Of a stretch of DNA of 64,000 nt, positions 17,675-25,366 are shown piece after piece. Source of the DNA: Burkholderia sp. GAS332 (lineage in GTDB: Bacteria; Pseudomonadota; Gammaproteobacteria; Burkholderiales; Burkholderiaceae); NCBI GenBank assembly GCA_900142905.1, contig FSRV01000001.1, forward strand, positions 3,100,001-3,164,000, written 5' to 3'. The translations under genes and the position numbers were made by a program. Under the pieces are notes generated by a model. The model was not told where the DNA came from and ran no database searches. It saw only the letters and a list, made by a program, of their open reading frames with translations. The stretch's first letter is position 1, and the number at the start of each line of letters is the position of its first letter.

Positions 17675-18293
17675 CCACCCGGACACGCTCCTGGCTGAGT
17701 TATTGGCGAAAGGTGGACGCCCCCTGAAACTACGAAACCTTCAGGCGCTGCACGACATCTGTCGGGCGCAGCACGCGGCAGGCTCACGCGACTTCTCCGT
17801 AGCCTCAATCGGCAAGCTTTGCGAAGACGCCGGACTGTTGAAGGCACGTGGCCTCTACAACGCGCCACTAGCCGACTATCGCGCACTGATTGAGGCGTGG
17901 GCGATTTACGCTGGTCCGCCGTTGCCGAAACCGCAGAAGCAACTGGCCAGTGACGAGTACCTTTCCCGCATTGATGACCCGGCAATCCGCGCGCTGGTAC
18001 AAGGTGTAATTGTGGAGCGCAACAAGTTGAAGGCCCAGCTTAATACGTTGAAAGCCCAGACGACGATTGTTGTCGACCGCCGGCCGCCATTGACGAGTGC
18101 TCAATCCGGACGGACGAGCACGCTAACCGATTCCGAGCGAAAGGCGCTCGAAAAATCCGTCTCCCCCGAATTTCTGGATGCCCAGGGGTGGAAGGAGGTG
18201 GACTTTGGCGAGGTGGTCAATACGAGGGGCCGTACGGTGTTTGACCCAGGCTTCGCGACCGCCATGCGAAAGATTCTGGGCAAGTCGACTTGA
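17658..18293 (+). CDS. Small third protein of the trio (GmtX/TnpC-like)
   Basis: 211 aa, start ATG at 17658 with GAGGA at 17647-17651; the first 17 bases overlap the end of the large recombinase. The N-terminal region (LQALHDICRAQHAAGSRDFS, SIGKLCEDAGLL, RALIEAWAIY) is the same ~58-residue domain found twice in the large recombinase. A central helical segment (VERNKLKAQLNTLKAQ) has coiled-coil character, and a conserved-looking C-terminal block (LDAQGWKEVDFGEVV, FDPGFATAMRKIL) follows. It has no recombinase catalytic residues, so it is probably an accessory DNA-binding or directionality factor, by analogy with TnpC of Tn554. Confidence 0.8.
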   Translation: MQRQSDHPDTLLAELLAKGGRPLKLRNLQALHDICRAQHAAGSRDFSVASIGKLCEDAGLLKARGLYNAPLADYRALIEAWAIYAGPPLPKPQKQLASDEYLSRIDDPAIRALVQGVIVERNKLKAQLNTLKAQTTIVVDRRPPLTSAQSGRTSTLTDSERKALEKSVSPEFLDAQGWKEVDFGEVVNTRGRTVFDPGFATAMRKILGKST

Positions 18294-18307
18294 ACCAATC
18301 TTTGTAT

Positions 18308-18325
18308 TTCGATGTATGCATCGAA
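18308..18325. terminator. Hairpin after the recombinase operon
   Basis: TTCGATG, loop TATG, CATCGAA: a 7-bp perfect stem starting 14 bases after the stop of the third gene. There is no T-run, so it could be a weak terminator or a recombinase arm-binding site. Confidence 0.4.
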
Positions 18326-18328
18326 GAA

Positions 18329-18358
18329 TTGACTAGATAAAGTTATCCACAATATATT
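18329..18358 (+). promoter_or_regulatory. Outward-facing promoter-like sequence with a perfect DnaA box at the right end of the element
   Basis: TTGACT (18329-18334) and TATATT (18353-18358), with 18-bp spacing, point out of the element towards the 3' fragment of the MFS gene. TTATCCACA (18343-18351), the consensus DnaA-box 9-mer, lies between them. Confidence 0.5.
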
Positions 18359-18409
18359 CAATGTGTTAGTCGAAGCGCCGCCATTTCGTTGTATGTTTTG
18401 GGATGCGGA

Positions 18410-18417
18410 GTGTATAT
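18410..18417. repeat. Right junction core (attR), direct repeat GTGTATAT
   Basis: Second copy of the 8-bp core seen at 12377-12384. It forms the GTG TAT codons and the AT of the ATG codon immediately before the resumed MFS homology. Confidence 0.88.
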
Positions 18418-18724
18418 GAATGCGCACCCATCGTTTGCCACGATGCTGTTGGCGTTGATCTGGATCGGCATATTGAAAGCGACGTACTTCGGCGCGCTGC
18501 CCGCGCTGATGTCGGAGATTTTCCCGACGCAGACACGCGCGACCGGTCTCGCGGTCAGCTACAACGTCGGCGTGACGGTGTTCGGCGGCTTTGCGCCCTT
18601 CGTGATTACCTGGCTGATCGACGCGAGCGGCAACAAGCTCGCGCCCGGCTTCTATCTGATGTTCTGCGCGATGGCGAGTTTGCTGGCGCTCTATGCGGTG
18701 CGCTCGAAGCTGAAGATTCGCTAA
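18416..18724 (+). pseudogene. MFS (MHS family) transporter, 3' part
   Basis: 102 codons continuing the gene at 11408: MNAHPSFATMLLALIWIGIL, YFGALPALMSEIFPTQTRAT (the helix 10-11 region conserved in MHS transporters), then a final hydrophobic stretch ending RSKLKIR. GGAG at 18407-18410 lies 5 bases before an ATG at 18416, so this fragment could be translated by itself from the element's outward promoter; it would make a three-helix membrane peptide. Confidence 0.9.
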
Positions 18725-18741
18725 GGCGAGTTGAGGCCGGC

Positions 18742-18800
18742 GCGCCTCGCGAGGCGCATCGACACACCCTACTGCCCCGGCTAAGCAGCAGGGGCAGTAG
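18742..18800. terminator. Inverted repeats between convergent genes
   Basis: GCGCCTCGCGAGGCGC (18742-18757) is a perfect palindrome. CTACTGCCCC (18769-18778) pairs with GGGGCAGTAG (18791-18800). They lie between the MFS 3' end and the convergent aldo/keto reductase and probably stop transcription in either direction; no T-run follows. Confidence 0.5.
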
Positions 18801-18858
18801 CTAGTCAACACCTAACGTAACGGCCTCAACGGGCCCCAAGGGGCCTCAAACAGCAGCC

Positions 18859-19911
18859 TCAAGGCGCGGGATTAGGCTGCAGTTCATGCAGCTTGTCGAT
18901 CTCCGCTAGCGCTTCCGGCGAGAGTTTCACCTCGGCGCTGGCGATGTTTTCCTTCAGCTGATCGAGCGACGTCGCGCCAATCAGATTGCTCGTCACGAAC
19001 GGGCGGCTGTTGACGAAGGCCAACGCGAACTGCGCGGGCGACAAACCATGCCGCTTCGCCAGTTCCACATAGCGCGTGGTGGCCTGAACCGCTTGCGGCT
19101 TGCTGTAACGTTGAAAGCGCTCGAACAGCGAGATGCGGGCACCGGCCGGACGCGCGCCACCTTCATACTTGCCCGACAGCCAGCCGAAGGCGAGCGGCGA
19201 ATACGCCAGTAAGCCGATGTTGTCGCGATGCGCATACTCGGACAGACCCACTTCGTACGTGCGGTTCAACAGGCTATACGGATTCTGGATACTGACGATG
19301 CGCGGCAGGCCGAGTTTTTCCGCCGCGCGCAGAAACTGCGCGACACCCCAAGGCGTTTCGTTCGACACGCCGATATGGCGAATCTTGCCTGCCTTGACGA
19401 ATTCGGCGAGCACCGACAGGGTTTCTTCGATCGGCACCGTATACGCGTCGTCGACCCACGGATAGCCAGGGCGGCCGAACGTCATCGTGTTGCGATCCGG
19501 CCAGTGCAACTGATACAGATCGACGTAGTCCGTTTGCAGACGCTTCAGGCTATCGTTCAGCGCTTCGGTCAGGTTCTTGCGGTCGAACTGGTTGCCCTCG
19601 CCGCGAATATGGCGCGGGTTGTGCGGTTGACGCGCCGGGCCGGCGATCTTGGTCGCCAGCACGATCTTCTCGCGCGCGCCGCGATGTTGGGCAATCCACG
19701 TGCCGATATAACGCTCGGTCGAGCCTTGCGTCTCGGGACGCGGCGGCACCGGGTACATTTCCGCGGCGTCGATCAGATTGACGCCGTGGTCGAGCGCGTA
19801 ATCGATCTGTGCGTGCGCTTCCTGCTCGGTGTTCTGCTCGCCCCACGTCATGGTGCCGAGACCGATCAGGCTAACCTTCACATCCGAGTCGCCGAGTCTG
19901 CGGTATTCCAT
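18859..19911 (-). CDS. Aldo/keto reductase (Tas-like)
   Basis: A 350-aa NADP(H)-dependent oxidoreductase with a TIM-barrel fold. The catalytic tetrad is visible: D48, Y53, K88 (LATKIAG) and H136 (YQLHWPDR). The start is set at 19911 (MEYRRLGDSDVKVSLIGLGT), the standard N-terminus of the Tas/YghZ branch; the frame extends 16 codons upstream without a better start. Substrate unknown. Divergent from the DUF3820 gene at 20051. Confidence 0.88.
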   Translation of the reverse strand: MEYRRLGDSDVKVSLIGLGTMTWGEQNTEQEAHAQIDYALDHGVNLIDAAEMYPVPPRPETQGSTERYIGTWIAQHRGAREKIVLATKIAGPARQPHNPRHIRGEGNQFDRKNLTEALNDSLKRLQTDYVDLYQLHWPDRNTMTFGRPGYPWVDDAYTVPIEETLSVLAEFVKAGKIRHIGVSNETPWGVAQFLRAAEKLGLPRIVSIQNPYSLLNRTYEVGLSEYAHRDNIGLLAYSPLAFGWLSGKYEGGARPAGARISLFERFQRYSKPQAVQATTRYVELAKRHGLSPAQFALAFVNSRPFVTSNLIGATSLDQLKENIASAEVKLSPEALAEIDKLHELQPNPAP

Positions 19912-20050
19912 CGAACTTGTCCTGTTGATTGAGTAAACGGAAAGCGCCGACGTTACCATGCCGGCGCAATGCCTGCAGCGCAGCTAAAATGCTGCTTCAG
20001 CAGGCGCTCACGCCATTACCATCCATGAACTTTCCGTCGACCCATCTGCG

Positions 20051-20263
20051 ATGAATCCCGAACATCTCGAACTGCTGGTCACGCGTGTGATGCCTTACGG
20101 AAAATACAAAGGCCGGCTGATCGCGGACCTGCCCGGTCACTATCTGAACTGGTTTGCGAGCCAAGGCTTTCCGCCAGGCGAGATCGGCCGTCTGCTGGCT
20201 TTGATGCAAGAGATCGACCACAACGGTTTGTCGTCGCTGATCGAGCCTTTACGCAAGCGCTGA
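20051..20263 (+). CDS. DUF3820 family protein
   Basis: A 70-aa protein with the family pattern VMPYGKYKGRLIADLPGHYL followed by NWFASQGFPPGEIGRLLALM. The domain occurs in small bacterial proteins and beside exonuclease-like domains; the biochemical role is unknown. It ends 15 bases inside the convergent TRIC gene (20249). Confidence 0.8.
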   Translation: MNPEHLELLVTRVMPYGKYKGRLIADLPGHYLNWFASQGFPPGEIGRLLALMQEIDHNGLSSLIEPLRKR

Positions 20264-20908
20264 GAGCGACGCCTTCGGCAGATGCCAGCCATAGGTGACG
20301 GCAAGCACGCGCAAGATGAAGCACGCCGCGCCGCCTGCCAATGCCGCGACGCCCGGTGGCAAGCCGACGCGCCGCGCGACTACCACAATGAATGCGCCGG
20401 CGAAGGCCGCGGTCGCATAGATGTCGGCATGCAGCACGAGAGGCACGCGCGCCATCAACACATCGCGGATCACCCCGCCGCCCACGCCGGTGATGGTGCC
20501 CATCAGCATCGCGATAAACGGACGGATCCCGAACAGCAGCGCTTTCTCGACGCCCGCCACGGCAAACAGGGCGAGGCCGGCTGCGTCGAGCAGGGTGATC
20601 AGTGCGGCAGGAAACTGCTGCACGGTTGAATGAAAAATGAACGTGAGTAGACCGGTGACGAAGGTCAACGCCGGATAACGCCAGTCGCGTATCGCGTTAG
20701 GCGGTGAATCGCCGATCAACAGATCGCGGATCACCCCGCCGCCGAGCGCCGCGACAAACGAGATCACCATCACACCCAGCAGATCGAGACCACCGCGCAT
20801 CGCACTGAGCGCGCCCTCGATCGCGAAAACAATTGTGCCAGCCAGATCGGCCGCCAGAACCAGCGCTTCGACGTTCGGCTTTATTTTTCGTATCGACAAT
20901 GTCGGCAT
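20249..20908 (-). CDS. TRIC-type cation channel family membrane protein (YicG/YadS-like)
   Basis: About 219 aa with seven hydrophobic helices, arranged as two similar halves each carrying a glycine-rich stretch: AALGGGVIRDLLIGDSPP and TGVGGGVIRDVLMARVPL. This duplicated GGGxxRD motif is diagnostic of UPF0126, whose members form trimeric K+-permeable channels. The start at 20908 (MPTLSIRKIKPN) removes an unlikely 28-residue leader. Overlaps the convergent DUF3820 gene by 15 bases. Confidence 0.87.
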   Translation of the reverse strand: MPTLSIRKIKPNVEALVLAADLAGTIVFAIEGALSAMRGGLDLLGVMVISFVAALGGGVIRDLLIGDSPPNAIRDWRYPALTFVTGLLTFIFHSTVQQFPAALITLLDAAGLALFAVAGVEKALLFGIRPFIAMLMGTITGVGGGVIRDVLMARVPLVLHADIYATAAFAGAFIVVVARRVGLPPGVAALAGGAACFILRVLAVTYGWHLPKASLSALA

Positions 20909-21015
20909 CGACGCATCACCCCTTCGGTCCACGAGTAGCCGAAAAGGTATAGCGAAATGCCCCGCGCCGGGTGGAAAATTTGCGCGGGGCAAAAGCGATC
21001 TGGGCTTCGCGCTGA

Positions 21016-21588
21016 CTATTTCGCGAGACGAGGCTTGCCGAGCCCGCGTTCCCTGGGCAGGCAGCCCATGGCGGTCAGATGCACAAGCAGGCGGTCTACC
21101 GCCTCTTCGATCGACACCCGATCGGTTTCGATCATGACATCGGGGTCGAGCGGCACATCGTACGGCCCGGAAATACCGGTGAAATTTGGAATCTCACCAC
21201 GCCGCGCACGCGCGTAGAGACCTTTGACATCGCGCGCTTCGCACACCGTCAGCGGCGCATTCACGAACACTTCGACGAAACCCTCGCCGACGATCTCACG
21301 CGCCATAAGCCGATGCTGATGCTCGGGCGAGATCACCGCGGCAATGGCGATGAAGCCCTGTTGCATGAACAGCGCCGCGACGTGTGCGACCCGCCGCAGA
21401 TTCTCGGCGCGGTCTTCGGGTGTGAAGCCGAGGCCGGCGGTCAGACCGCGTCGCAGCACGTCGCCGTCGAGCACGATCGACCCATGCCCTGCTTCTTTCA
21501 GACGCTGGTCCAACGCGTCGGCCAAGGTTGATTTACCGGCACCGGACAAACCGGTCATCCATATGACGGCCCCGCGGCTTGCGCTCAT
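21016..21588 (-). CDS. cysC: Adenylylsulfate (APS) kinase
   Basis: 190 aa. It phosphorylates APS to PAPS, the sulfate donor of sulfotransferases. The P-loop is GLSGAGKST (residues 13-21). [49 protein letters not shown] and [11 protein letters not shown] are all conserved APS-kinase elements. Its ATG overlaps the stop of the upstream sulfotransferase by 4 bases, so the two are co-translated. The kinase therefore likely feeds that sulfotransferase rather than cysteine biosynthesis. Confidence 0.92.
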   Translation of the reverse strand: MSASRGAVIWMTGLSGAGKSTLADALDQRLKEAGHGSIVLDGDVLRRGLTAGLGFTPEDRAENLRRVAHVAALFMQQGFIAIAAVISPEHQHRLMAREIVGEGFVEVFVNAPLTVCEARDVKGLYARARRGEIPNFTGISGPYDVPLDPDVMIETDRVSIEEAVDRLLVHLTAMGCLPRERGLGKPRLAK

Positions 21589-23183
21589 GATTTTCGCTCC
21601 GTGTCAGTCGCCGCCGCGTCGGCATCGGCATCGGCGAGAGGCGCACGCTCGTGCGCGCTGAGGCTGTCAGCCGGCGCCAACTCCGGCCCCAAACCCTCGA
21701 ACAACGGTTGCAGCAACGCCGGCCTCGGCTGCCAACGCTGCAGCGACGTCTTGTAGAGCGGACGGCGCACCTGCGCCGCGCTTGCCGTATTCACCTGCCG
21801 CGTGGTCTCGTGAAACGATAGACAGCGCTCGTCCCAGTCGAGTCCGCAATGTTCAAGCAAGCGCCGGACATTGCTTTCGAAGTCTTCGACCAGCTCTTCA
21901 TATTTGACCTCGATCATCGTGCCCTCGGGTAACACACGTTGCCAATGCGCCATCAACGCGTCGTACGCTCGATAGTAGCGGCCCAGTTCACCCAGATCGT
22001 AACTGAACGGCACGTCGTGGAAAATTCGCGAAAAAATCGATAGACAACTTTGCAACGGCGAGCGGCGGCTATGAATGAAGCGCGCATTCGGCAACGCCAG
22101 ATGAATCAGCCCGACGTTGATGAAATTGAACGGGTATTTGTCAGTGAACCGGGTGTAGCCCGGTGTTCCGGCTTGCATTTCCGGCAACGCCCTGTGCATG
22201 CGGCGCAAATAGTCGGCGCCGAGCGTGCGCAATGGCGCGGGACCCACGCCCTGCAATGCTTCGATATCGATGCGTAGCGGGTCGTCCACCGCGCGGCCGA
22301 TGCTATTCACCAGCGCCTCGCCGAACTCCGTACGCTCGCCGGCGCCGAAAACCTGCGGATGACTCGCGAGTATCTGCTCGATCAGGGTCGAACCGGAGCG
22401 CGGCATGCCGACGATAAAAATCGGTGCTGCCGACGGATCGCCCAGACCGCGCTTCCCCGCCAGCACCTCTGACGTGAGGAGCTCCGGCAAATGCGCGAAC
22501 AGGCCGAGCGACGCGGCTTCGTCATAACGCACGCCGGCGCGGTAGTGGGCGTTGCCCTTCAGGAAGTGATCGAACGATGCATCGTTGCGGCCTACGTCGG
22601 ACAGCGCCTGACCATATGCGAAGTGAATTTCCGCCTGATTGGCGGGTGTCAGCGAAGCGGCCACGCCAGCGAATTGCTCGAGCGCCGCGAACACCGGATC
22701 GTCGGCGGTCAGGCGCTTGGACTGCACGAAGTTGCGGTAATACAGCGGCACCTGCGGGGCGGCCTCGATCGCGCGGCGATAGGCTTCGTGCGACTCGTCG
22801 AAACGACCGAGTGCCTGCAGGCAGTTGCCCATGTTGTTGTGCGAGCCGTCGGCTTTGGGATTCAGCCGGACTGCTTCGCGATAGGCGTCTACAGCCTGTT
22901 CAAGCCGGTGCATCTGCTCGAGCGACCAGCCGAGGCCGTGATGCAAATCGGTGTTCCGCGGATCGAGCCCGATCGCTTCGTGATAGCGAATGACGGCTTC
23001 GGGAAAGCGGTTCAGCATGGCGAGCGTCGTGGCGAGGCGCTCATGAACGACGGCGTCGGCGGGATCGAGCGCGCGCGCTGCTTCGAAACATTGGAGTGCG
23101 GCTTGGAGTTCGCCGCGAGCGGTACAGGCGTCGCCTTTGGCGCGCCATTCTGATGCGGTTGCCGGCTGTGGATCGTGCTTCAT
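21585..23183 (-). CDS. TPR-domain sulfotransferase
   Basis: About 532 aa. The N-terminal ~230 residues are tetratricopeptide repeats (for example [20 protein letters not shown] and [20 protein letters not shown]). A sulfotransferase domain follows, with PAPS-binding [20 protein letters not shown] (5'-phosphosulfate loop, about residues 259-266). Such proteins resemble tyrosylprotein or glycan sulfotransferases; the acceptor is unknown, and the TPR part probably recruits it. The start at 23183 (MKHDPQP) is used; 15 upstream codons are possible. Coupled to cysC by a 4-base overlap. Confidence 0.87.
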   Translation of the reverse strand: MKHDPQPATASEWRAKGDACTARGELQAALQCFEAARALDPADAVVHERLATTLAMLNRFPEAVIRYHEAIGLDPRNTDLHHGLGWSLEQMHRLEQAVDAYREAVRLNPKADGSHNNMGNCLQALGRFDESHEAYRRAIEAAPQVPLYYRNFVQSKRLTADDPVFAALEQFAGVAASLTPANQAEIHFAYGQALSDVGRNDASFDHFLKGNAHYRAGVRYDEAASLGLFAHLPELLTSEVLAGKRGLGDPSAAPIFIVGMPRSGSTLIEQILASHPQVFGAGERTEFGEALVNSIGRAVDDPLRIDIEALQGVGPAPLRTLGADYLRRMHRALPEMQAGTPGYTRFTDKYPFNFINVGLIHLALPNARFIHSRRSPLQSCLSIFSRIFHDVPFSYDLGELGRYYRAYDALMAHWQRVLPEGTMIEVKYEELVEDFESNVRRLLEHCGLDWDERCLSFHETTRQVNTASAAQVRRPLYKTSLQRWQPRPALLQPLFEGLGPELAPADSLSAHERAPLADADADAAATDTERKS

Positions 23184-23563
23184 TGACGGCCAGGTTTTTG
23201 CAGGGTCCGCAGCAAGCGGCCCGGGCAAGGTGGGGTGCGTTCTTCTTCATCCAGCGTCAGCACAAGCATGGCGCTGGATTTAAAGGGAAATTGTCTGACG
23301 GGAAAGTATCAGGCGCGCCCTACAGTTACGTTTCGAAAAGTTAACCAACTGTTACAGGGTAAGGAATCCGTGATGGTTTGGAAGGCTGCGGCAACACGCA
23401 GCCGCTATGGCGTTGGGTTGCAGCACCGACGTCATGCAGGCGCGGCGGCGCATCCGAGCCGTAATTTGCGGACACAAATCCTGCTGAACTCCCGGGCACG
23501 CCGTTTTTCTCACTCTCATAAGCGGGGAAAAAATCGGCAGCAGAAATTCGGCGGGAGAAAATC
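23184..23563. other. Intergenic region between divergent genes
   Basis: 380 bases separating the leftward sulfotransferase from the rightward lipoprotein. No convincing gene. GGCTGCGG..CGCAGCC around 23384-23403 can form a small hairpin. Promoters for both neighbours are expected here, but no strong consensus boxes were identified. Confidence 0.45.
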
Positions 23564-23905
23564 GTGAGCAGGCTCATTGCATCAGTCGCGATATTAGCCG
23601 TGGCGGCCAGTCTGACCGGGTGCGCGGTGGCACCGGGATACGACTATGCCTACGGGCAGCCCTATTACCCCGGCTATGGTTATGCCTACGGGCCGGTGTA
23701 TGGACCGGTCTACGGCTCGATCGACATCTGGGGCGGTTGGGGTGGCCCGTGCTGTTACTACCACGGAGGTGGGTACTGGCATGGCCGCGGGTGGCATGGA
23801 GGCGGCTGGCATGGCGGTAGCGGCTGGCACGGCGGGGGTGGCGGACACGGCAACGGCGGCAGTTCGTGGAGCAGCGCCGGCGGCCAGGGGGGACATGGGC
23901 ATTGA
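23564..23905 (+). CDS. Small Gly/His/Tyr-rich lipoprotein
   Basis: 113 aa from a GTG start preceded by GGGAGAA. A lipoprotein signal (MSRLIASVAILAVAASLTGC) is followed by a low-complexity mature part: YxYGxPYYPGYGYAYGPVYG repeats, then WHGGGWHGG repeats with many His. This looks like an outer-membrane or periplasmic lipoprotein of the short Gly/His-rich class; metal binding by the His-rich tail is possible but unproven. Confidence 0.75.
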   Translation: MSRLIASVAILAVAASLTGCAVAPGYDYAYGQPYYPGYGYAYGPVYGPVYGSIDIWGGWGGPCCYYHGGGYWHGRGWHGGGWHGGSGWHGGGGGHGNGGSSWSSAGGQGGHGH

Positions 23906-24018
23906 CGTGGCGGACGGCGGCTGACCTGCGCCTCGCCGCCACCGGGTTTCCGGCCCGAGCAGGCGGTATCGTACCTTGCGGTAAAATCGGGTTTTGATTG
24001 ATGCCGTCTGGCCGCCCC

Positions 24019-25020
24019 ATGTCTTCAACTCAAACTCCCAGCCCGCGCCGCGTTTCCGTCGCGCCGATGATGGACTGGACCGATCGCCACTGCCGCTCGC
24101 TGCATCGCGTGATATCGCGCCATACGTGGCTTTACACCGAAATGGTCACCACCGGCGCGTTGCTGCACGGCGATGTGCCGCGCCATCTCGCGTTTACGCC
24201 CGATGAAGCGCCAGTCGCTTTGCAACTCGGCGGCAGTGAACCTGATGACCTCGCGCGTTCGGCTAAGCTCGGTGAGCAATGGGGCTACGACGAGATCAAT
24301 CTGAACTGCGGCTGTCCATCCGAGCGCGTGCAGCGCGGTGCGTTCGGCGCGTGCCTGATGAACGAGCCGCAACTCGTGGCGGACTGCGTGAAGGCGATGC
24401 GCGATGCGGTCTCCGTGCCGGTGACGGTCAAGCACCGGATCGGCGTCGATGCAGTCGAGGAATATGGCTTTGTGCGCGACTTCGTCGGCACGGTCGCGGA
24501 CGCCGGCTGCAACGTGTTCGTCGTCCACGCCCGCAATGCGATTCTCAAGGGCCTGAGCCCGAAAGAGAACCGCGAGATTCCGCCGCTCAAATATGAGTAC
24601 GCGTATCAGTTGAAGCGCGACTTCCCGCATCTGGAGATCATCATCAACGGCGGCATCAAGACGCTTGATGAAGTGGAGACACATCTTCAGCACATTGATG
24701 GCGTGATGCTCGGGCGCGAGGCTTATCACAACCCCTATGTGCTTGCGGATGTCGATGCACGCTTCTATGGCTCGACGGATGCACCACTCACGCGCGCTCA
24801 GGTCGAGGCGAAGCTGATCGAATATTGCGCGGCTGAAATGGCACGCGGCACGTACCTTGGTTCAATCACGCGTCATGCGCTCGGCCTCTACCGCGGTGAG
24901 GCAGGTGCACGTGGATGGCGTCGCGTGTTGTCCGATAGCAAGCGTCTGGCGGCGCGTGACCTGACCATCTTCGACGAGGCAAGACAGCATCTGCGTGAGC
25001 CCGTCGAAATTTTTGAATAA
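24019..25020 (+). CDS. dusA: tRNA-dihydrouridine synthase A
   Basis: 333 aa. A flavoenzyme that reduces uridines in the tRNA D-loop using NADPH. VAPMMDWTDRHCRSLHR is the hallmark DusA N-terminus; LNCGCPSERVQRGAFGACLM contains the catalytic cysteine; ILKGLSPKENREIPPLKYEY and INGGIKTLDEVETHLQHIDG (FMN phosphate region) follow. A TAAAAT -10-like box at 23982-23987 places the transcript start very close to an upstream ATG at 24001, so the ATG at 24019 is preferred. Ends at a hairpin that overlaps the tRNA-His promoter. Confidence 0.92.
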   Translation: MSSTQTPSPRRVSVAPMMDWTDRHCRSLHRVISRHTWLYTEMVTTGALLHGDVPRHLAFTPDEAPVALQLGGSEPDDLARSAKLGEQWGYDEINLNCGCPSERVQRGAFGACLMNEPQLVADCVKAMRDAVSVPVTVKHRIGVDAVEEYGFVRDFVGTVADAGCNVFVVHARNAILKGLSPKENREIPPLKYEYAYQLKRDFPHLEIIINGGIKTLDEVETHLQHIDGVMLGREAYHNPYVLADVDARFYGSTDAPLTRAQVEAKLIEYCAAEMARGTYLGSITRHALGLYRGEAGARGWRRVLSDSKRLAARDLTIFDEARQHLREPVEIFE

Positions 25021-25030
25021 AGGACTAGGC

Positions 25031-25061
25031 AAACGAGATTCTTGTTCGTATAATCTCGTTT
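25031..25061 (+). terminator. dusA terminator hairpin overlapping the tRNA-His promoter
   Basis: AAACGAGATT and AATCTCGTTT form a perfect 10-bp stem with an 11-base loop, 10 bases after the dusA stop. The sigma-70-like TATAAT (25049-25054) for the downstream tRNA lies across loop and stem. Confidence 0.65.
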
Positions 25062-25123
25062 CTTCATCGACGAGCCAAGTTTCTCAGCAATGAGTTGCTT
25101 AGCAAGTCAAGCAGATGTCAGTG

Positions 25124-25199
25124 GTGGCTGTAGCTCAGTTGGTAGAGTCCAGGATTGTGATTCCTGTTGTCGTGGGTTCGAGCCCCATCAGCCACCCCA
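25124..25199 (+). tRNA. tRNA-His (anticodon GTG)
   Basis: Cloverleaf: acceptor GTGGCTG/CAGCCAC, D-arm GCTCAGTTGGTAGAG, anticodon loop ATTGTGATT with GTG, T-arm GTGGG/CCCCA..TTCGAGC, and encoded CCA at 25197-25199. The base before the acceptor (25123) is G and can pair with C73, the tRNA-His-specific extra pair. Confidence 0.96.
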
Positions 25200-25227
25200 A
25201 AGAATTCAAGCAGTAAAAGTTTTGCTA

Positions 25228-25260
25228 AACGGCGTTGTGATTTCTCACAACGCCGTTTTT
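25228..25260 (+). terminator. Terminator after tRNA-His
   Basis: AACGGCGTTGTGA, loop TTTC, TCACAACGCCGTT followed by a T-run: 13-bp perfect stem. Confidence 0.93.
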
Positions 25261-25366
25261 GTTTTTGCATCGAGGTTTACCGCGCAGCGCACGCAGTTGC
25301 CGCGCGGACTTCCCCAATTGAAAACCTCGCCGAAGCGAGGTCCTCAATTGGGAAGAGACAAGCGGA

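Larger units (their letters stand above)
12385..18417. mobile_element. 6.0-kb Tn554/GMT-like integrative element carrying thymidine kinase
   Basis: The element is bounded by GTGTATAT at both ends and splits an MFS gene. In order it contains a promoter and hairpin leader, thymidine kinase, a hairpin terminator, then three overlapping genes: a 467-aa tyrosine recombinase, a 1034-aa tyrosine recombinase and a 211-aa small protein. All genes point right. Base composition and codon use are visibly less GC-rich than in the flanks. Trio architecture is known from Tn554 (TnpA, TnpB, TnpC); the sizes here fit better the GmtY-GmtZ-GmtX modules of gamma-mobile-trio islands, as I recall them. No conjugation genes, transposase of DDE type or resistance genes are present. 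Terminal inverted repeats are at best weak (GAATACATTGT at 12401-12411 versus its near complement at 18349-18359). Confidence 0.88.

Noticed and set aside
18343..18351. The DnaA box as evidence of a replication origin in the element
   Set aside because: A single 9-mer without clustered boxes, an AT-rich unwinding region or a replication initiator gene is not enough to call an origin.
12385..18417. Interpretation as a RIT (recombinase-in-trio) element
   Set aside because: RIT elements have three tyrosine recombinases of similar size. Here only two have catalytic residues, and the third protein is small and non-catalytic.
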